A stretch of 64,000 nt of DNA from Aminobacter carboxidus. Lineage in GTDB: Bacteria; Pseudomonadota; Alphaproteobacteria; Rhizobiales; Rhizobiaceae. Positions 1 through 8,831 of this stretch are shown here, piece by piece. Position numbers and translations under genes: made by a program. The number at the start of each line of letters is the position of its first letter. The stretch's first letter is position 1. The notes beneath the pieces were generated by a model, which saw only the letters and a program-made list of their open reading frames with translations, was not told where the DNA came from and did not search any database. Location of the stretch: the NCBI RefSeq assembly GCF_014863355.1, contig NZ_JACZEP010000009.1:1-64000 (forward strand), written 5' to 3'.

Positions 1-132
1 GCCTCATCGAACGAACGCGCCAAAGCCATTCACCACTGGGCAGCAAACTACAACCTAACGCGCCCACACTCTGCACTCGGCGGCATCAGCCCGTTCCAAA
101 GGCTGAACAACCTTCTTGGAAACGACAGTTAG
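1..132 (+). mobile_element. C-terminal fragment of an IS481-type transposase (left-truncated)
   Basis: The first 43 codons read in frame from the window edge to a TAG stop at 130-132. They end in the pattern RPHSALGGISPFQRLNNLL-GNDS, which is typical of the C-terminus of IS481-family DDE transposases (integrase core). The tryptophan/tyrosine context (WAANYN) before RPHSALG also fits rve-type transposases. The catalytic DDE region would lie to the left, outside the window, so I cannot say whether the element is intact. It implies an insertion boundary somewhere in roughly 133-255. Confidence 0.8.
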
Positions 133-140
133 GGCTCGGG

Positions 141-209
141 GTTTAGCCGTAAGAGGCTCTCTCGTGTTTAGCCGCAAGAGGCGCCCCTCTCGCGTTTAGT
201 CGCAAGAGG
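141..209 (+). repeat. Three direct copies of a 16-bp motif, GTTTAGYCGYAAGAGG
   Basis: Copies lie at 141-156 (GTTTAGCCGTAAGAGG), 166-181 (GTTTAGCCGCAAGAGG) and 194-209 (GTTTAGTCGCAAGAGG), with periods of 25 and 28 bp. The spacers are related too (CTCTCGT, CCCTCTCGC). The array sits between the transposase stop and the end of the convergent MBL-fold gene, where an IS end would be expected. It could be subterminal transposase-binding repeats or a short tandem array used as an insertion target. I see no further copies in the next few kilobases. Confidence 0.7.
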
Positions 210-255
210 GGGCCGTGCTGTTTCGAGGGACTGTCGTTGCGAGACGGGCTCTCGC

Positions 256-981
256 CTAACCTTCATTCCTTCTCAGATAGTCCTCGCCAATCTCGCGCAT
301 CCTGGCCCCGTCGATGCTGTCGGTGTGGCCGCCATGGGCGACGCGGACCGGCAGGGCGATGAGCCGGCGCATGGTGGCGCAATAGGCGGCGCGATCCGAA
401 TCCGGCATGTCGTCGACAAGCAGCCCGCCATGGATGGCGTCGCCCGAAAACAGCGTGCCGTCCTGCTCGTCGAACAGGCCGATCGATCCCGGCGAATGGC
501 CGGGCAGGTGCAGGACACAAAAGCGCCTGTCGCCAAGCTCGATCACGTCGCCTTCATCCAAAAGGCGGTGCAGCGGCGCAGGCTCGATGGCATAGTCGGC
601 GGAGCTCCAGCCGGCATAAGGCAGTTCGGACACCGCGCCGGGAAAGTTGCGGAACATGTGGGCGTAGGTGGCCGCGTCAGGCATCGTCTCGAAGAACGGC
701 GCTTCGATGCGCGGGCCGGCGCGCCAGGCGAATTCGTGCAGCGAACCGACATGGTCGAGATGGACATGGGTGGCAACGACGAGAAGCGGCTTGCCCGGGG
801 TCGTTGCGATTTCGGGTGCAAGCGCACAGATGCCCATGCCGGTATCGACCAGCATGTCGATGTCGCTGCCGCGCACCAGCCAGATATTGGCGCGGCAATA
901 GTCTGTCACGAACGGCTCGGTCAGCATCGTCGTGGTCGTGTCGACGATGCTTTTCGAAAACCAGCCGGGCCGGGATTTCAC
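256..981 (-). CDS. MBL-fold metallo-hydrolase
   Basis: A 241-residue protein of the metallo-beta-lactamase fold. The zinc motif THVHLDHVG at residues 71-79 gives His72, His74, Asp76 and His77, and later metal-binding positions are in GHSPGS and SGDAIHGG. A 240-residue single-domain hydrolase of this type usually acts on thioesters, lactones or similar small molecules, and the substrate cannot be read from the sequence. The start is GTG, and GTGA overlaps the stop of the upstream phosphofructokinase gene, so the two are almost certainly translated from one mRNA. That coupling suggests a metabolic rather than an antibiotic-resistance role. Confidence 0.85.
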   Translation of the reverse strand: MKSRPGWFSKSIVDTTTTMLTEPFVTDYCRANIWLVRGSDIDMLVDTGMGICALAPEIATTPGKPLLVVATHVHLDHVGSLHEFAWRAGPRIEAPFFETMPDAATYAHMFRNFPGAVSELPYAGWSSADYAIEPAPLHRLLDEGDVIELGDRRFCVLHLPGHSPGSIGLFDEQDGTLFSGDAIHGGLLVDDMPDSDRAAYCATMRRLIALPVRVAHGGHTDSIDGARMREIGEDYLRRNEG

Positions 982-2144
982 ACGAACGGCCTGCCGATCT
1001 TGAAGCGGCCGGGCACCAGCCGCCTGAGATAGTCCATGCCCTTTTCGGACAGGTGGTTGACGTCTGGAAGCATGTAGTCGTCGGGCATGTGCCGGGTCTT
1101 GCCGGCGACATTGGCCAGCGGCACCAGCTTGAGCACGGTCTTGCCGCCCTCATATTTCAGCGCCACCGAGCCGCCGCCCTTGTCGGCCGCATCGATGGCA
1201 AACACGCCGGCGTCAAAAGCTTCCTGCGCGTCGACGGCGTTGACCGCGCCGATATAGCCGCGCGGCATGTAGCCGAGCGCATCGACACGGGCGCGCTTGC
1301 CCGGCAGGCCTTCGGCAAGCGCGTTTTCGAAGGCCCGGCTGAGATCGCTGCCAGACAGCTTGAGGTTGCCATGCGCGTCGCGTTCGAGCTTGTCGGCGGG
1401 CACGATGCTTTCGACCAGTGCCTTGCCGTCGGCGGTGCTGACGCCTTCGGAAACCGCAACGACGCAGCGACGATGGCGGGCAAGCGTCTCCTTCACCTCG
1501 TCGATGAAGCGCGGCACCGAAAAGGCGCGCTCCGGCACGTAGATCAAATGCGGCCCATCGGTGTCTTCGTCACGCCAGGCCGCGGCTGCGGCGGTCAGGA
1601 AGCCGGCGTGGCGGCCCATGACGATGCCGACATAGATGCCGGGCAGGGCGCGGAAATCGAGATCGACACTGAGGAAGGCACCGGCGACGAACTCGGCCGC
1701 CGAGATGAAGCCCGGCGTGTGGTCGTTTTCCTCAAGGTCGTTGTCGATGGTCTTGGGCGCGTGCACGAAAGCGATGCTGCCCTTGGCCGCTTCGGTCAGG
1801 ATCTGCTGGGTGCCGGCGGTGTCGTTGCCGCCAATATAGATGAAGGCCTGCGCGTCGGCCTTCTTCAGGCCTTCAAGCACCAGGTCGCAATAGGCGGCAT
1901 CGGGCTTGTCGCGCGTGCTGCCAAGCGCTGCACCGGGGGTCGCGGCAATGCGCAACAACTGTTCCTCTGCGATGTCGGTCAGGTCGACATAGTCGCCGTC
2001 GCGGATGCCGCGCACGCCATGGCGCGAACCGAGCACCCGCGCCTTGGGATGGCGCCGGCGGATTTCGAGCACCGCGCCCGCCATCGTCTGGTTGATCACC
2101 GCGGTCGGTCCGCCGCCTTGTGCAATCACGAATGTCGAGGGCAT
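978..2144 (-). CDS. 6-phosphofructokinase, PPi-dependent type by signature residues
   Basis: A 388-residue phosphofructokinase that phosphorylates fructose 6-phosphate in glycolysis. The N-terminus AQGGGPTAVIN (residues 8-18) is the phosphate-donor loop. GGNDT (105-109) and PKTIDNDL (130-137) carry Asp and Lys at the two positions that are Gly in ATP-dependent E. coli PFK. From family knowledge this Asp/Lys pair marks diphosphate-dependent enzymes. GRHAGFL is the substrate loop. The ATG at 2144 is preceded by GGGAGG at about 2152-2157, so I prefer it to the longer upstream extension. It is followed by the MBL hydrolase gene with a 4-bp overlap. Cofactor preference is inferred, not shown. Confidence 0.9.
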   Translation of the reverse strand: MPSTFVIAQGGGPTAVINQTMAGAVLEIRRRHPKARVLGSRHGVRGIRDGDYVDLTDIAEEQLLRIAATPGAALGSTRDKPDAAYCDLVLEGLKKADAQAFIYIGGNDTAGTQQILTEAAKGSIAFVHAPKTIDNDLEENDHTPGFISAAEFVAGAFLSVDLDFRALPGIYVGIVMGRHAGFLTAAAAAWRDEDTDGPHLIYVPERAFSVPRFIDEVKETLARHRRCVVAVSEGVSTADGKALVESIVPADKLERDAHGNLKLSGSDLSRAFENALAEGLPGKRARVDALGYMPRGYIGAVNAVDAQEAFDAGVFAIDAADKGGGSVALKYEGGKTVLKLVPLANVAGKTRHMPDDYMLPDVNHLSEKGMDYLRRLVPGRFKIGRPFV

Positions 2145-2318
2145 GGTCGTCCTCCCCAAGGGTGCCAGAATGGCCGCCAGCACGGCGCTGTTTTCCGGCA
2201 CATTCGCCCTTCTGGCCAATGGACGCAATGGGAGATTGGGTTGGTTTGACGGAGATTCAATCGGTTTGGAAGGTTTCGAAAGGCGGGGCCGGCGCCGCAG
2301 GCACCGGCCAGATGCCGG

Positions 2319-3050
2319 TTAGCCGACGACGATCGGGGTCTTGCCGTTGACGCGGCTGTAGAGGTCGATGACGTCCTGGTTGATCATGCGCACGCAGCCC
2401 GACGACATCGCCTGGCCGATGGTCCACCATTCCGGCGAGCCATGGACGCGGTAGCCGGTGTCCTGGCCGTCCTTGTAGATGTAGAGCGCACGCGCCCCGA
2501 GCGGGTTGTCGAGGCCGCCGGGTTGGCCGCCGGCCCATTTGACCAGCTCCGGCTTGCGCGCGATCATTTCGCGCGGCGGTGTCCAGGTCGGCCATTTCTT
2601 GCCGTACTGGATATTGGCGCGGCCGTTCCACAAAAAGCCGTCGCGGCCGATGCCAACGCCGTAGCGTATGGCTTCGCCGCCGGGCTGGACCAGATAGAGG
2701 AAACGTTCCTGCAGCTTGACGACGATGGTGCCTGATACTTCGCCGGTCGGATCGACGACGATCTGGCGGCGGAATTTCGGGTCGACCTTGGCGAACGGGA
2801 TTTCCGGCAGCTGGTAGCCTTCGTCGGCGAAGGACGCATACATCACATTGGGGCTGGTGACCTGCTTGTCGACGCTGATCTGCGGGCGGACCGAACCAGT
2901 GGCCATGTTGTCGAGACCCATCGCCGGCATCTCGAAATCCATGCTGCGGCTGCAGCCGGCGACAAGGCCGGCGGCACCAAGGCCGAACAGCACGTTGCGG
3001 CGCGACGCAAGTTTCGAAAGGTCGGACTTTTGAGCAGGCGATTTCGACAC
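2319..3050 (-). CDS. L,D-transpeptidase (YkuD family), probable lipoprotein
   Basis: A secreted peptidoglycan cross-linking enzyme of the YkuD family, which makes 3-3 cross-links or attaches proteins to peptidoglycan. The N-terminus has twin arginines and a hydrophobic stretch ending in a lipobox (LVAGC; Cys33 in this numbering), so it is likely exported and lipidated. The catalytic module is near the C-terminus: His203 in HGSPEW and Cys219 in SSGCVRM, followed by the usual D-x-x-D-L-Y tail. I chose the GTG at 3050 because GGAA lies about 9 bases upstream and the extra N-terminal residues look non-coding. An ATG at 3128 would give 269 residues. The gene is divergent from the LysE gene. Confidence 0.88.
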   Translation of the reverse strand: MSKSPAQKSDLSKLASRRNVLFGLGAAGLVAGCSRSMDFEMPAMGLDNMATGSVRPQISVDKQVTSPNVMYASFADEGYQLPEIPFAKVDPKFRRQIVVDPTGEVSGTIVVKLQERFLYLVQPGGEAIRYGVGIGRDGFLWNGRANIQYGKKWPTWTPPREMIARKPELVKWAGGQPGGLDNPLGARALYIYKDGQDTGYRVHGSPEWWTIGQAMSSGCVRMINQDVIDLYSRVNGKTPIVVG

Positions 3051-3229
3051 GGCACAATTCCACTCTACACGCGGGGCGGCCAGGCACCGGAGCGAACCCC
3101 GGCTGTGGATGAAATGCATTTTCACCATTCATGGTTGAAAAAGCATGAACGTCACATGCGACGCGTTAAGGGCTTTACATCGGCATGGAGCCGGAGCTTG
3201 ATCCCGTTTTTCAAAGAGGGAGAGTTTGC

Positions 3230-3850
3230 ATGTCGTTCGAAAGCTGGGCCGCCTTTGCCGCCGCATCCGCGGTGCTGCTGGTCATTCCGGGCCCAACGAT
3301 CCTGCTTGTCGTGTCCTATGCGCTCGGCCAGGGCTGGCGCACGGCATTGCCGATGGCCGTCGGCGTCGCGCTGGGCGATTTCACCGCCATGACGTTGTCG
3401 ATGCTCGGCATTGGCGCCCTGCTTGCCGCTTCGGCCACCGTCTTCACCATGCTCAAATGGATCGGTGCCGCCTACCTCATTTATCTCGGCATCAAGCTGT
3501 TCCGCGCCGGCGGGTCGCTCGATGCCAAGCCGCGTACCGATGCCGCCTCGGCGGTCAAGATGATGGCACATGCCTGGATCGTGACGGCGCTGAACCCCAA
3601 GAGCATCACCTTCTTCGTTGCCTTCCTGCCGCAGTTCCTCGACCGCAACGGCGATTTCTGGACCCAGATGCTGGTGTTCGAACTGACCTTCCTGACGCTC
3701 GCCTTCGCCAATGCCTTCGGTTACGCGCTGGTGGCGTCGCGGGCCCGCAGCGTGGTTTCCAATCCGCGCGCTATCCGCATCTTCAACCGCACCGGCGGCA
3801 CGCTGCTGGTCGGGGCTGGCGTAGCCGTGGCCGTGCGCTCGGGCAGTTGA
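3230..3850 (+). CDS. LysE/RhtB family amino-acid exporter
   Basis: A 206-residue inner-membrane protein with about six hydrophobic segments. The N-terminal signature PGPTILLVVSYALGQGW is the hallmark of LysE/RhtB exporters, and the later segment HAWIVTALNPKSITFFVAFLPQF matches the conserved NPK region. Members export amino acids or their analogues (lysine, homoserine, threonine), but the substrate here is unknown. The ATG at 3230 follows an AGGGAGAG ribosome-binding sequence. The TPR protein gene starts 9 bp downstream, so the two are probably co-transcribed. Confidence 0.92.
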   Translation: MSFESWAAFAAASAVLLVIPGPTILLVVSYALGQGWRTALPMAVGVALGDFTAMTLSMLGIGALLAASATVFTMLKWIGAAYLIYLGIKLFRAGGSLDAKPRTDAASAVKMMAHAWIVTALNPKSITFFVAFLPQFLDRNGDFWTQMLVFELTFLTLAFANAFGYALVASRARSVVSNPRAIRIFNRTGGTLLVGAGVAVAVRSGS

Positions 3851-3859
3851 GGGCCCGTC

Positions 3860-5182
3860 ATGGTGAAGGACGCGCTCGGGCTTGCGCTGAGCGGCGCTGA
3901 TGAGGCGGCGGCCGCGCATTACCAGCGCGGGGTGAGCGAACTGCAGCGCTTCGTCGGCGATCCGGTCGGTTCCGCCGACAGGGCGATCGCGGCGGCGCCC
4001 GATTTCGTCATGGCGCATGTGCTGAAGGGCTGGCTCTACGGCCTGTCGACCGAACGCGAGGCGATGGCCGTGGCACGCGATTGCCACGCCGCCGCCCTTG
4101 GGCTTGCCGCTACCGCCCGCGAGAGGGCGCATGTCGCAGCGCTTGGCCGTCTCGCCGCCGGGCACTGGCACGAGGCAGGACATATCCTCGACCAGCTGAC
4201 CTCAGAGCATCCGACCGATGCGCTGGCGCTGCAGGCCGGACACCAGATCGACTTCTTTACCGGCAACGCACCGAAGCTGCGCGACCGCATCGGCCGAGCA
4301 TTGCCGGCGTGGAGCAAGGGTATGCCCGGCTACCACGCCATTTTGGGCATGCAGGCCTTCGGCTTCGAGGAGATGGGCGACTACGTCACGGCCGAGACGC
4401 TTGGCCGTGAGGCGGTAGCGCTCGAGCCGCGCGACGGCTGGGCTCAGCATGCGGTGGCGCATGTGATGGAGATGCAGAGCCGCCAACGCGACGGCATTGC
4501 CTGGATGCGCGGAAACAGCGATGCCTGGACGAAGGAGAGTTTTCTCCAGGTTCATAACTGGTGGCACCTGGCGCTGTTCTATTACGATCTCGGCGAGACC
4601 GATGAGGTGCTTGCGCTTTATGACGGGCCGATCTACGGCGCGCAGTCGAAGCTGGCGCTCAACATGGTCGATGCCTCGGCGATCCTGTGGCGACTCAATC
4701 TCGGCGGCGTCGATGTCGGCCGGCGCTGGGCCAGCCTTGCGGCGAACTGGGCGCCCAAGGCTGCCGCCGGCAACTACGCCTTCAACGATGCGCATGCGAT
4801 GATGGCCTTTGTCGGTGCAGGTCTCGAAGCGCCGGCAAAAGCGATGCTCGATGCCCAGCGCGAGGCGATCGCCGGCGACGACGACAATGCCGCCTTCACC
4901 CGCGACGTCGGCCACCCCGTCACCTTGGCGATCAAGGCCTTTGGCGAAGGGCGCTATGACGAGACGGTGCGGCGGCTCGAACCTGTCAGGGCCATCGCCC
5001 ACCGCTTCGGCGGCAGCCATGCCCAGCGCGACGTCATCGAACTGACGCTGATCGAGGCGGCTCTGCGCGACGGCAACGATGCGCTTGCCGTCAAGCTCGC
5101 CTCCGCGCGCAACCATGCGCGACCGGCTAGCCCGCTGTCGGGCCTGTTCGTGCAGCGAGCGACGCTTCTGGCGCATGGCTGA
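3860..5182 (+). CDS. TTC38-like tetratricopeptide-repeat protein
   Basis: A 440-residue soluble protein built of helical repeats, with several A-x-x-x-x-P-x-F/D-x-x-A-H repeats (for example AIAAAPDFVMAHVLKG and REAVALEPRDGWAQHAVAHVMEM). The HAVAHVMEM segment with the following W-HLALFYYDLGE region resembles the eukaryotic and bacterial TTC38 family, whose function is not established. There is no signal peptide or membrane segment, so it is probably cytoplasmic. It starts 9 bp after the LysE-type exporter gene and likely shares its transcript. I know of no catalytic residues to look for. Confidence 0.8.
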   Translation: MVKDALGLALSGADEAAAAHYQRGVSELQRFVGDPVGSADRAIAAAPDFVMAHVLKGWLYGLSTEREAMAVARDCHAAALGLAATARERAHVAALGRLAAGHWHEAGHILDQLTSEHPTDALALQAGHQIDFFTGNAPKLRDRIGRALPAWSKGMPGYHAILGMQAFGFEEMGDYVTAETLGREAVALEPRDGWAQHAVAHVMEMQSRQRDGIAWMRGNSDAWTKESFLQVHNWWHLALFYYDLGETDEVLALYDGPIYGAQSKLALNMVDASAILWRLNLGGVDVGRRWASLAANWAPKAAAGNYAFNDAHAMMAFVGAGLEAPAKAMLDAQREAIAGDDDNAAFTRDVGHPVTLAIKAFGEGRYDETVRRLEPVRAIAHRFGGSHAQRDVIELTLIEAALRDGNDALAVKLASARNHARPASPLSGLFVQRATLLAHG

Positions 5183-5213
5183 GCCGGCTGCCCCGGTTGT
5201 TTCAAGGCGTTCG

Positions 5214-5242
5214 ATTTATTTTTTGCGAGTTCCGAAATAAAT
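5214..5242. promoter_or_regulatory. A/T-rich inverted repeat upstream of xylB (candidate operator)
   Basis: ATTTATTT (5214-5221) and AAATAAAT (5235-5242) form a perfect 8-bp inverted repeat separated by 13 bp in an otherwise GC-rich intergenic region, 160 bp upstream of xylB. ROK-family sugar repressors (XylR/NagC type) bind A/T-rich dyads of about this size. No regulator gene for xylose lies in this window, so the assignment is inferred. Confidence 0.45.
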
Positions 5243-5401
5243 GTCGACCCAACCCCGGAATGTTTGCTAATAAGCAGCGTCCGTCGGAGGAACGGGCCGA
5301 TGGCTTGGCCGTTTCAGCCTTTCTTGGCGATGAAGGCCGGGCAATGACGTGAGAGGATGGACGCTAGCCAGCGTCCGCATCGCTCATTCGGGAGGAATGG
5401 C

Positions 5402-6853
5402 ATGTATCTCGGGCTCGATCTCGGCACGTCAGGCGTCAAGGCGCTGTTGATGGATGCCGAGCAGAAGATCATCGGTTCCGGCCACGGTGCGCTCGACGTC
5501 TCCAGGCCGCATCACGGCTGGTCCGAGCAGGACCCGGCCGACTGGATCCGCGCCACGGAAGAGGCGATCGCCGAGCTGATGGCTGCGCATCCTGGGGAAA
5601 TCGCCGCCGTGCGCGGCATCGGCCTATCGGGCCAGATGCATGGCGCGACGCTGCTCGATGCCTCGGGCAAGGTGCTGCGACCCTGCATCCTGTGGAACGA
5701 CACGCGCAGCTTTGCCGAGGCAGCCGGCCTCGACGCCGCCCCGCGCTTTCGCAAGATCACCGGCAACATCGTCTTTCCCGGCTTCACCGCGCCCAAGCTT
5801 GCCTGGGTGAAGGTCAACGAGCCCCAGATTTTCGCCAGGGTGGCGAAGGTGCTGCTGCCCAAGGATTATCTCCGGCTGTGGCTGGCCGGCGAATACATCT
5901 CCGAAATGTCCGACGCCGCCGGCACCTCATGGCTCGACGTCGCGGCACGACGCTGGTCGCCGGAACTGCTTGCTGCCACTGACCTCGATGAAGTGCACAT
6001 GCCGCATCTTGTCGAAGGCACCGAACAAGCCGGCCGCCTGCGCGGCGAACTGGCCGCCAAATGGGGCATGGGACAGGGTGTGGTGATTTCAGGCGGCGCC
6101 GGCGACAATGCCGCGTCCGCCTGCGGCATGGGCACGGTCACGCCAGGTGCGGCCTTCGTGTCGCTCGGCACCTCGGGCGTTTTGTTTGCCGCCAATGGCG
6201 CTTACCTGCCCAACCCTGGAAGTGCCGTACACACCTTCTGTCATGCCTTGCCCAATGCCTGGCACCAGATGGGTGTGATCCTGTCGGCGACAGATTCGCT
6301 CAACTGGCTGAGCAACATCACGGGCAAGGATGCAGCCGAACTCACCGGCGAACTCGGCGACGAATTGCGCCCGCCGTCCGGCGTGAGCTTCCTGCCTTTT
6401 CTCTCGGGCGAACGCACCCCGCACAACGACGCCGCGATCCGCGGCTCCTTCACCGGCCTTGCCCATGAGATCGACCGCGCCGGGCTGACGCAAGCGGTGC
6501 TTGAAGGCGTCGCCTTCGCCTTCCGCGACAGCCTGGAAGCGCTTGCCACGGCCGGAACGACGCTGACGCGCGTCACCGCCATCGGCGGCGGTTCGCGTTC
6601 GCGCTACTGGCTGCAGGCGATCGCGACAGCGCTTGGGCTGCCGGTCGACATTCCCGCCGATGGCGATTTCGGTGCCGCCTTCGGTGCCGCGCGGCTCGGC
6701 CTCATCGCCGCCGAAGGGGCCGACCCGCATCAGGTCTGCACGCCGCCCGCTACGGCCGAAACGATCGAGCCGGTGGCAGCACTGGCCAGCGCCTATGACG
6801 AGGCCTACCAGCGCTATCGCAAGCTCTATCCGGCGATCCGGGGAGCGATGTGA
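5402..6853 (+). CDS. xylB: Xylulokinase
   Basis: A 483-residue FGGY-family sugar kinase that phosphorylates D-xylulose to xylulose 5-phosphate. The ATP-binding N-terminus YLGLDLGTSGVKALL, the region GLSGQMHG and the C-terminal GGGSRSRYWLQ are diagnostic. The catalytic aspartate lies in SGGAGDNAASACG. The length matches XylB. The ATG at 5402 follows GGAGGAATGGC, which favours it over an in-frame ATG 45 bp upstream. xylA lies about 0.5 kb downstream with a small opposite-strand gene between, so the two enzymes form a split xylose operon. The A/T-rich dyad upstream is a likely control site. Confidence 0.96.
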   Translation: MYLGLDLGTSGVKALLMDAEQKIIGSGHGALDVSRPHHGWSEQDPADWIRATEEAIAELMAAHPGEIAAVRGIGLSGQMHGATLLDASGKVLRPCILWNDTRSFAEAAGLDAAPRFRKITGNIVFPGFTAPKLAWVKVNEPQIFARVAKVLLPKDYLRLWLAGEYISEMSDAAGTSWLDVAARRWSPELLAATDLDEVHMPHLVEGTEQAGRLRGELAAKWGMGQGVVISGGAGDNAASACGMGTVTPGAAFVSLGTSGVLFAANGAYLPNPGSAVHTFCHALPNAWHQMGVILSATDSLNWLSNITGKDAAELTGELGDELRPPSGVSFLPFLSGERTPHNDAAIRGSFTGLAHEIDRAGLTQAVLEGVAFAFRDSLEALATAGTTLTRVTAIGGGSRSRYWLQAIATALGLPVDIPADGDFGAAFGAARLGLIAAEGADPHQVCTPPATAETIEPVAALASAYDEAYQRYRKLYPAIRGAM

Positions 6854-6870
6854 ACGCCGCCCCAACCAGC

Positions 6871-7230
6871 TCAGCCCGGCACCTTGTCGAGGAAGCCGGT
6901 GATAATGCTCAGGCGCCCGTCCTTGATGATGGCGAAGTCGGAGCCTTCGATCACGGCCTCCGTGCCATCGGGACCAAGGCCCCAGGAAAAGCGGATGTTG
7001 TCGCCGAAGCCGTCGACCTTGCCCTTGAGCTTGAAACGGAAGCCGGGGAACTGGCCGTGCACGCCTGCAATCAGCGCGTCGATGCCGTCGTGGCCGTCGC
7101 CCTGCATGATCGGGTCGCGATAGGACACGCCCGTGGTGAAGGCTGCCTCGACCAGCGCCTTGCGGGCGGTCGCGTCGGTCTCGTTCCAGGCCGCGATGTA
7201 GGCCTCGGTGATGGCGTTGTAGTCGGTCAT
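6871..7230 (-). CDS. SnoaL/NTF2-like protein
   Basis: A 119-residue single-domain protein of the nuclear-transport-factor-2 fold (SnoaL-like). The pattern fits: an N-terminal helix (YNAITEAYIAAWNETDATARK), then SYRDPIM, GIDALIAGVHGQFPGFRFKLKG and a final strand with IIKDGRLSIITGF. Such proteins are small cavities used as isomerases, cyclases or binding proteins, and no specific function can be assigned. It is encoded on the opposite strand between xylB and xylA, so it is not part of the xylose transcript. The ATG at 7230 fits the family's usual N-terminus. Confidence 0.8.
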   Translation of the reverse strand: MTDYNAITEAYIAAWNETDATARKALVEAAFTTGVSYRDPIMQGDGHDGIDALIAGVHGQFPGFRFKLKGKVDGFGDNIRFSWGLGPDGTEAVIEGSDFAIIKDGRLSIITGFLDKVPG

Positions 7231-7381
7231 TTCTGCTCTCCATCCGTTGCGTCTTGGTTGACGCGACCCTTGTCGCAGCAGTGCCGACTGGAACCAATTA
7301 CGCCTGAGGTAATCGAATTCGGAAATTGGTCGACCGCCCTGTCGGCGACGGCAAAGCGTACTCACTGAAAGGAGTTCTGCT

Positions 7382-8707
7382 ATGAGCACCGGCTATTTCG
7401 GCGACATCAAGCCCGTCCGCTACGAAGGCCCCGACAGCACCGACCCGCTGGCCTACCGTCACTACAATGCCGACGAGGTGGTGCTCGGCAAGCGGCTGGA
7501 AGACCATCTGCGCTTTGCCGTCGCCTACTGGCACAGCTTTGCCTGGCCGGGCGGCGACCCGTTCGGCGGCCAGACCTTCGAGCGGCCCTGGTTTGGAAAG
7601 ACGGGGTTTGGTGAAACCATGGAGAACGCCAGGCTGAAGGCCGACGTCGCCTTCGAGCTGTTTTCGCTGCTCGGCGTTCCCTATTACTGTTTCCACGATG
7701 CCGACGTGCGGCCCGAGGGTGCCAACTTCGCCGAAAGTGCTGCGCGCCTCGACGAGATCGCCGACTATTTCGAAGCCAAGATGGCCAAGACAGGCGTCAA
7801 GCTTTTGTGGGGCACGGCGAACCTGTTCTCCAATCGCCGCTTCATGGCGGGTGCAGCGACCAATCCCGATCCCGATGTCTTTGCCTATGCGGCGGCGACG
7901 GTGAAGCATTGCATGGATGTCACCAGGCGGCTCAAGGGCGAGAACTATGTGCTGTGGGGCGGCCGCGAGGGTTATGAGACGCTGCTCAATACCGACATGG
8001 GCCGCGAACTCGACCAGCTAGGCCGCTTCCTCAACCTCGTCGTCGACTACAAGTACAAATGCGGCTTCACCGGCGCCATCCTGATCGAGCCGAAGCCGCA
8101 GGAGCCGACCAAGCACCAGTATGATTACGACGTTGCCACCGTCTATGGCTTCCTCAGGAAGTACGGGCTGGAGAACGAGGTGAAGGTCAATATCGAGCAG
8201 GGCCACGCGATCCTGGCCGGCCATTCCTTTGAGCACGAGCTGGCGACCGCCAACGCGCTCGGCATCTTCGGTTCCATCGACATGAACCGCAACGACTACC
8301 AGTCGGGCTGGGACACCGACCAGTTCCCCAACAACGTGCCCGAGATGGCGCTGGCCTACTACCAGGTGCTCGCCGGCGGCGGCTTCAAATCAGGCGGCAC
8401 CAATTTCGACGCCAAGCTGCGCCGCCAGTCGCTCGATCCCGAAGACCTGCTGGTTGCCCATATCGGCGGCATGGACGCCTGCGCGCGCGGCCTCAAGGCG
8501 GCGGCGAAGATGATCGAGGACAAGGCGCTGTCGGGTCCGCTCGAGGCACGTTACGCCGGCTGGAACACGGCCGAGGCCAAGGCGATGCTTTCGGGCGAGC
8601 GTACGCTCGAACAGATCGCCACGCGCGTGGTCAGCGACGCCATCGAGCCGCAGCCGAAGTCGGGGCGGCAGGAATATCTGGAAAACGTCGTCAACCGCTA
8701 CGTCTGA
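7382..8707 (+). CDS. xylA: Xylose isomerase
   Basis: A 441-residue cytoplasmic TIM-barrel enzyme that converts D-xylose to D-xylulose with two divalent metals. Family signatures are present: [20 protein letters not shown] near the start, [38 protein letters not shown] and the metal-binding [17 protein letters not shown]. The length matches proteobacterial class II XylA. The ATG at 7382 is preceded by AAAGGAG. With xylB it supplies the isomerase route of xylose catabolism. No xylose transporter is present in the window. Confidence 0.97.
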   Translation: MSTGYFGDIKPVRYEGPDSTDPLAYRHYNADEVVLGKRLEDHLRFAVAYWHSFAWPGGDPFGGQTFERPWFGKTGFGETMENARLKADVAFELFSLLGVPYYCFHDADVRPEGANFAESAARLDEIADYFEAKMAKTGVKLLWGTANLFSNRRFMAGAATNPDPDVFAYAAATVKHCMDVTRRLKGENYVLWGGREGYETLLNTDMGRELDQLGRFLNLVVDYKYKCGFTGAILIEPKPQEPTKHQYDYDVATVYGFLRKYGLENEVKVNIEQGHAILAGHSFEHELATANALGIFGSIDMNRNDYQSGWDTDQFPNNVPEMALAYYQVLAGGGFKSGGTNFDAKLRRQSLDPEDLLVAHIGGMDACARGLKAAAKMIEDKALSGPLEARYAGWNTAEAKAMLSGERTLEQIATRVVSDAIEPQPKSGRQEYLENVVNRYV

Positions 8708-8831
8708 CGGGCATTTCGACAAGAACGAATGGCTCTGACCCCTCGGGCTGGCGCCATTTTTTGTCCGCGCTGTCCGATGCCCAGATGCGGGGGTGCTGCT
8801 AGAGCGGCGCCTCAAGAGCAGGAGCCACAGC

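Noticed and set aside
804-2249. Long open frame on the plus strand (481 codons)
   Set aside because: It is the antisense shadow of the phosphofructokinase and MBL-fold genes. Its translation has a biased, low-complexity composition and no family match.
7294-7329. CCAATT ... AATTGG inverted repeat upstream of xylA
   Set aside because: The arms are only 6 bp with a 24-bp gap and do not match the A/T dyad ahead of xylB. It may occur by chance.
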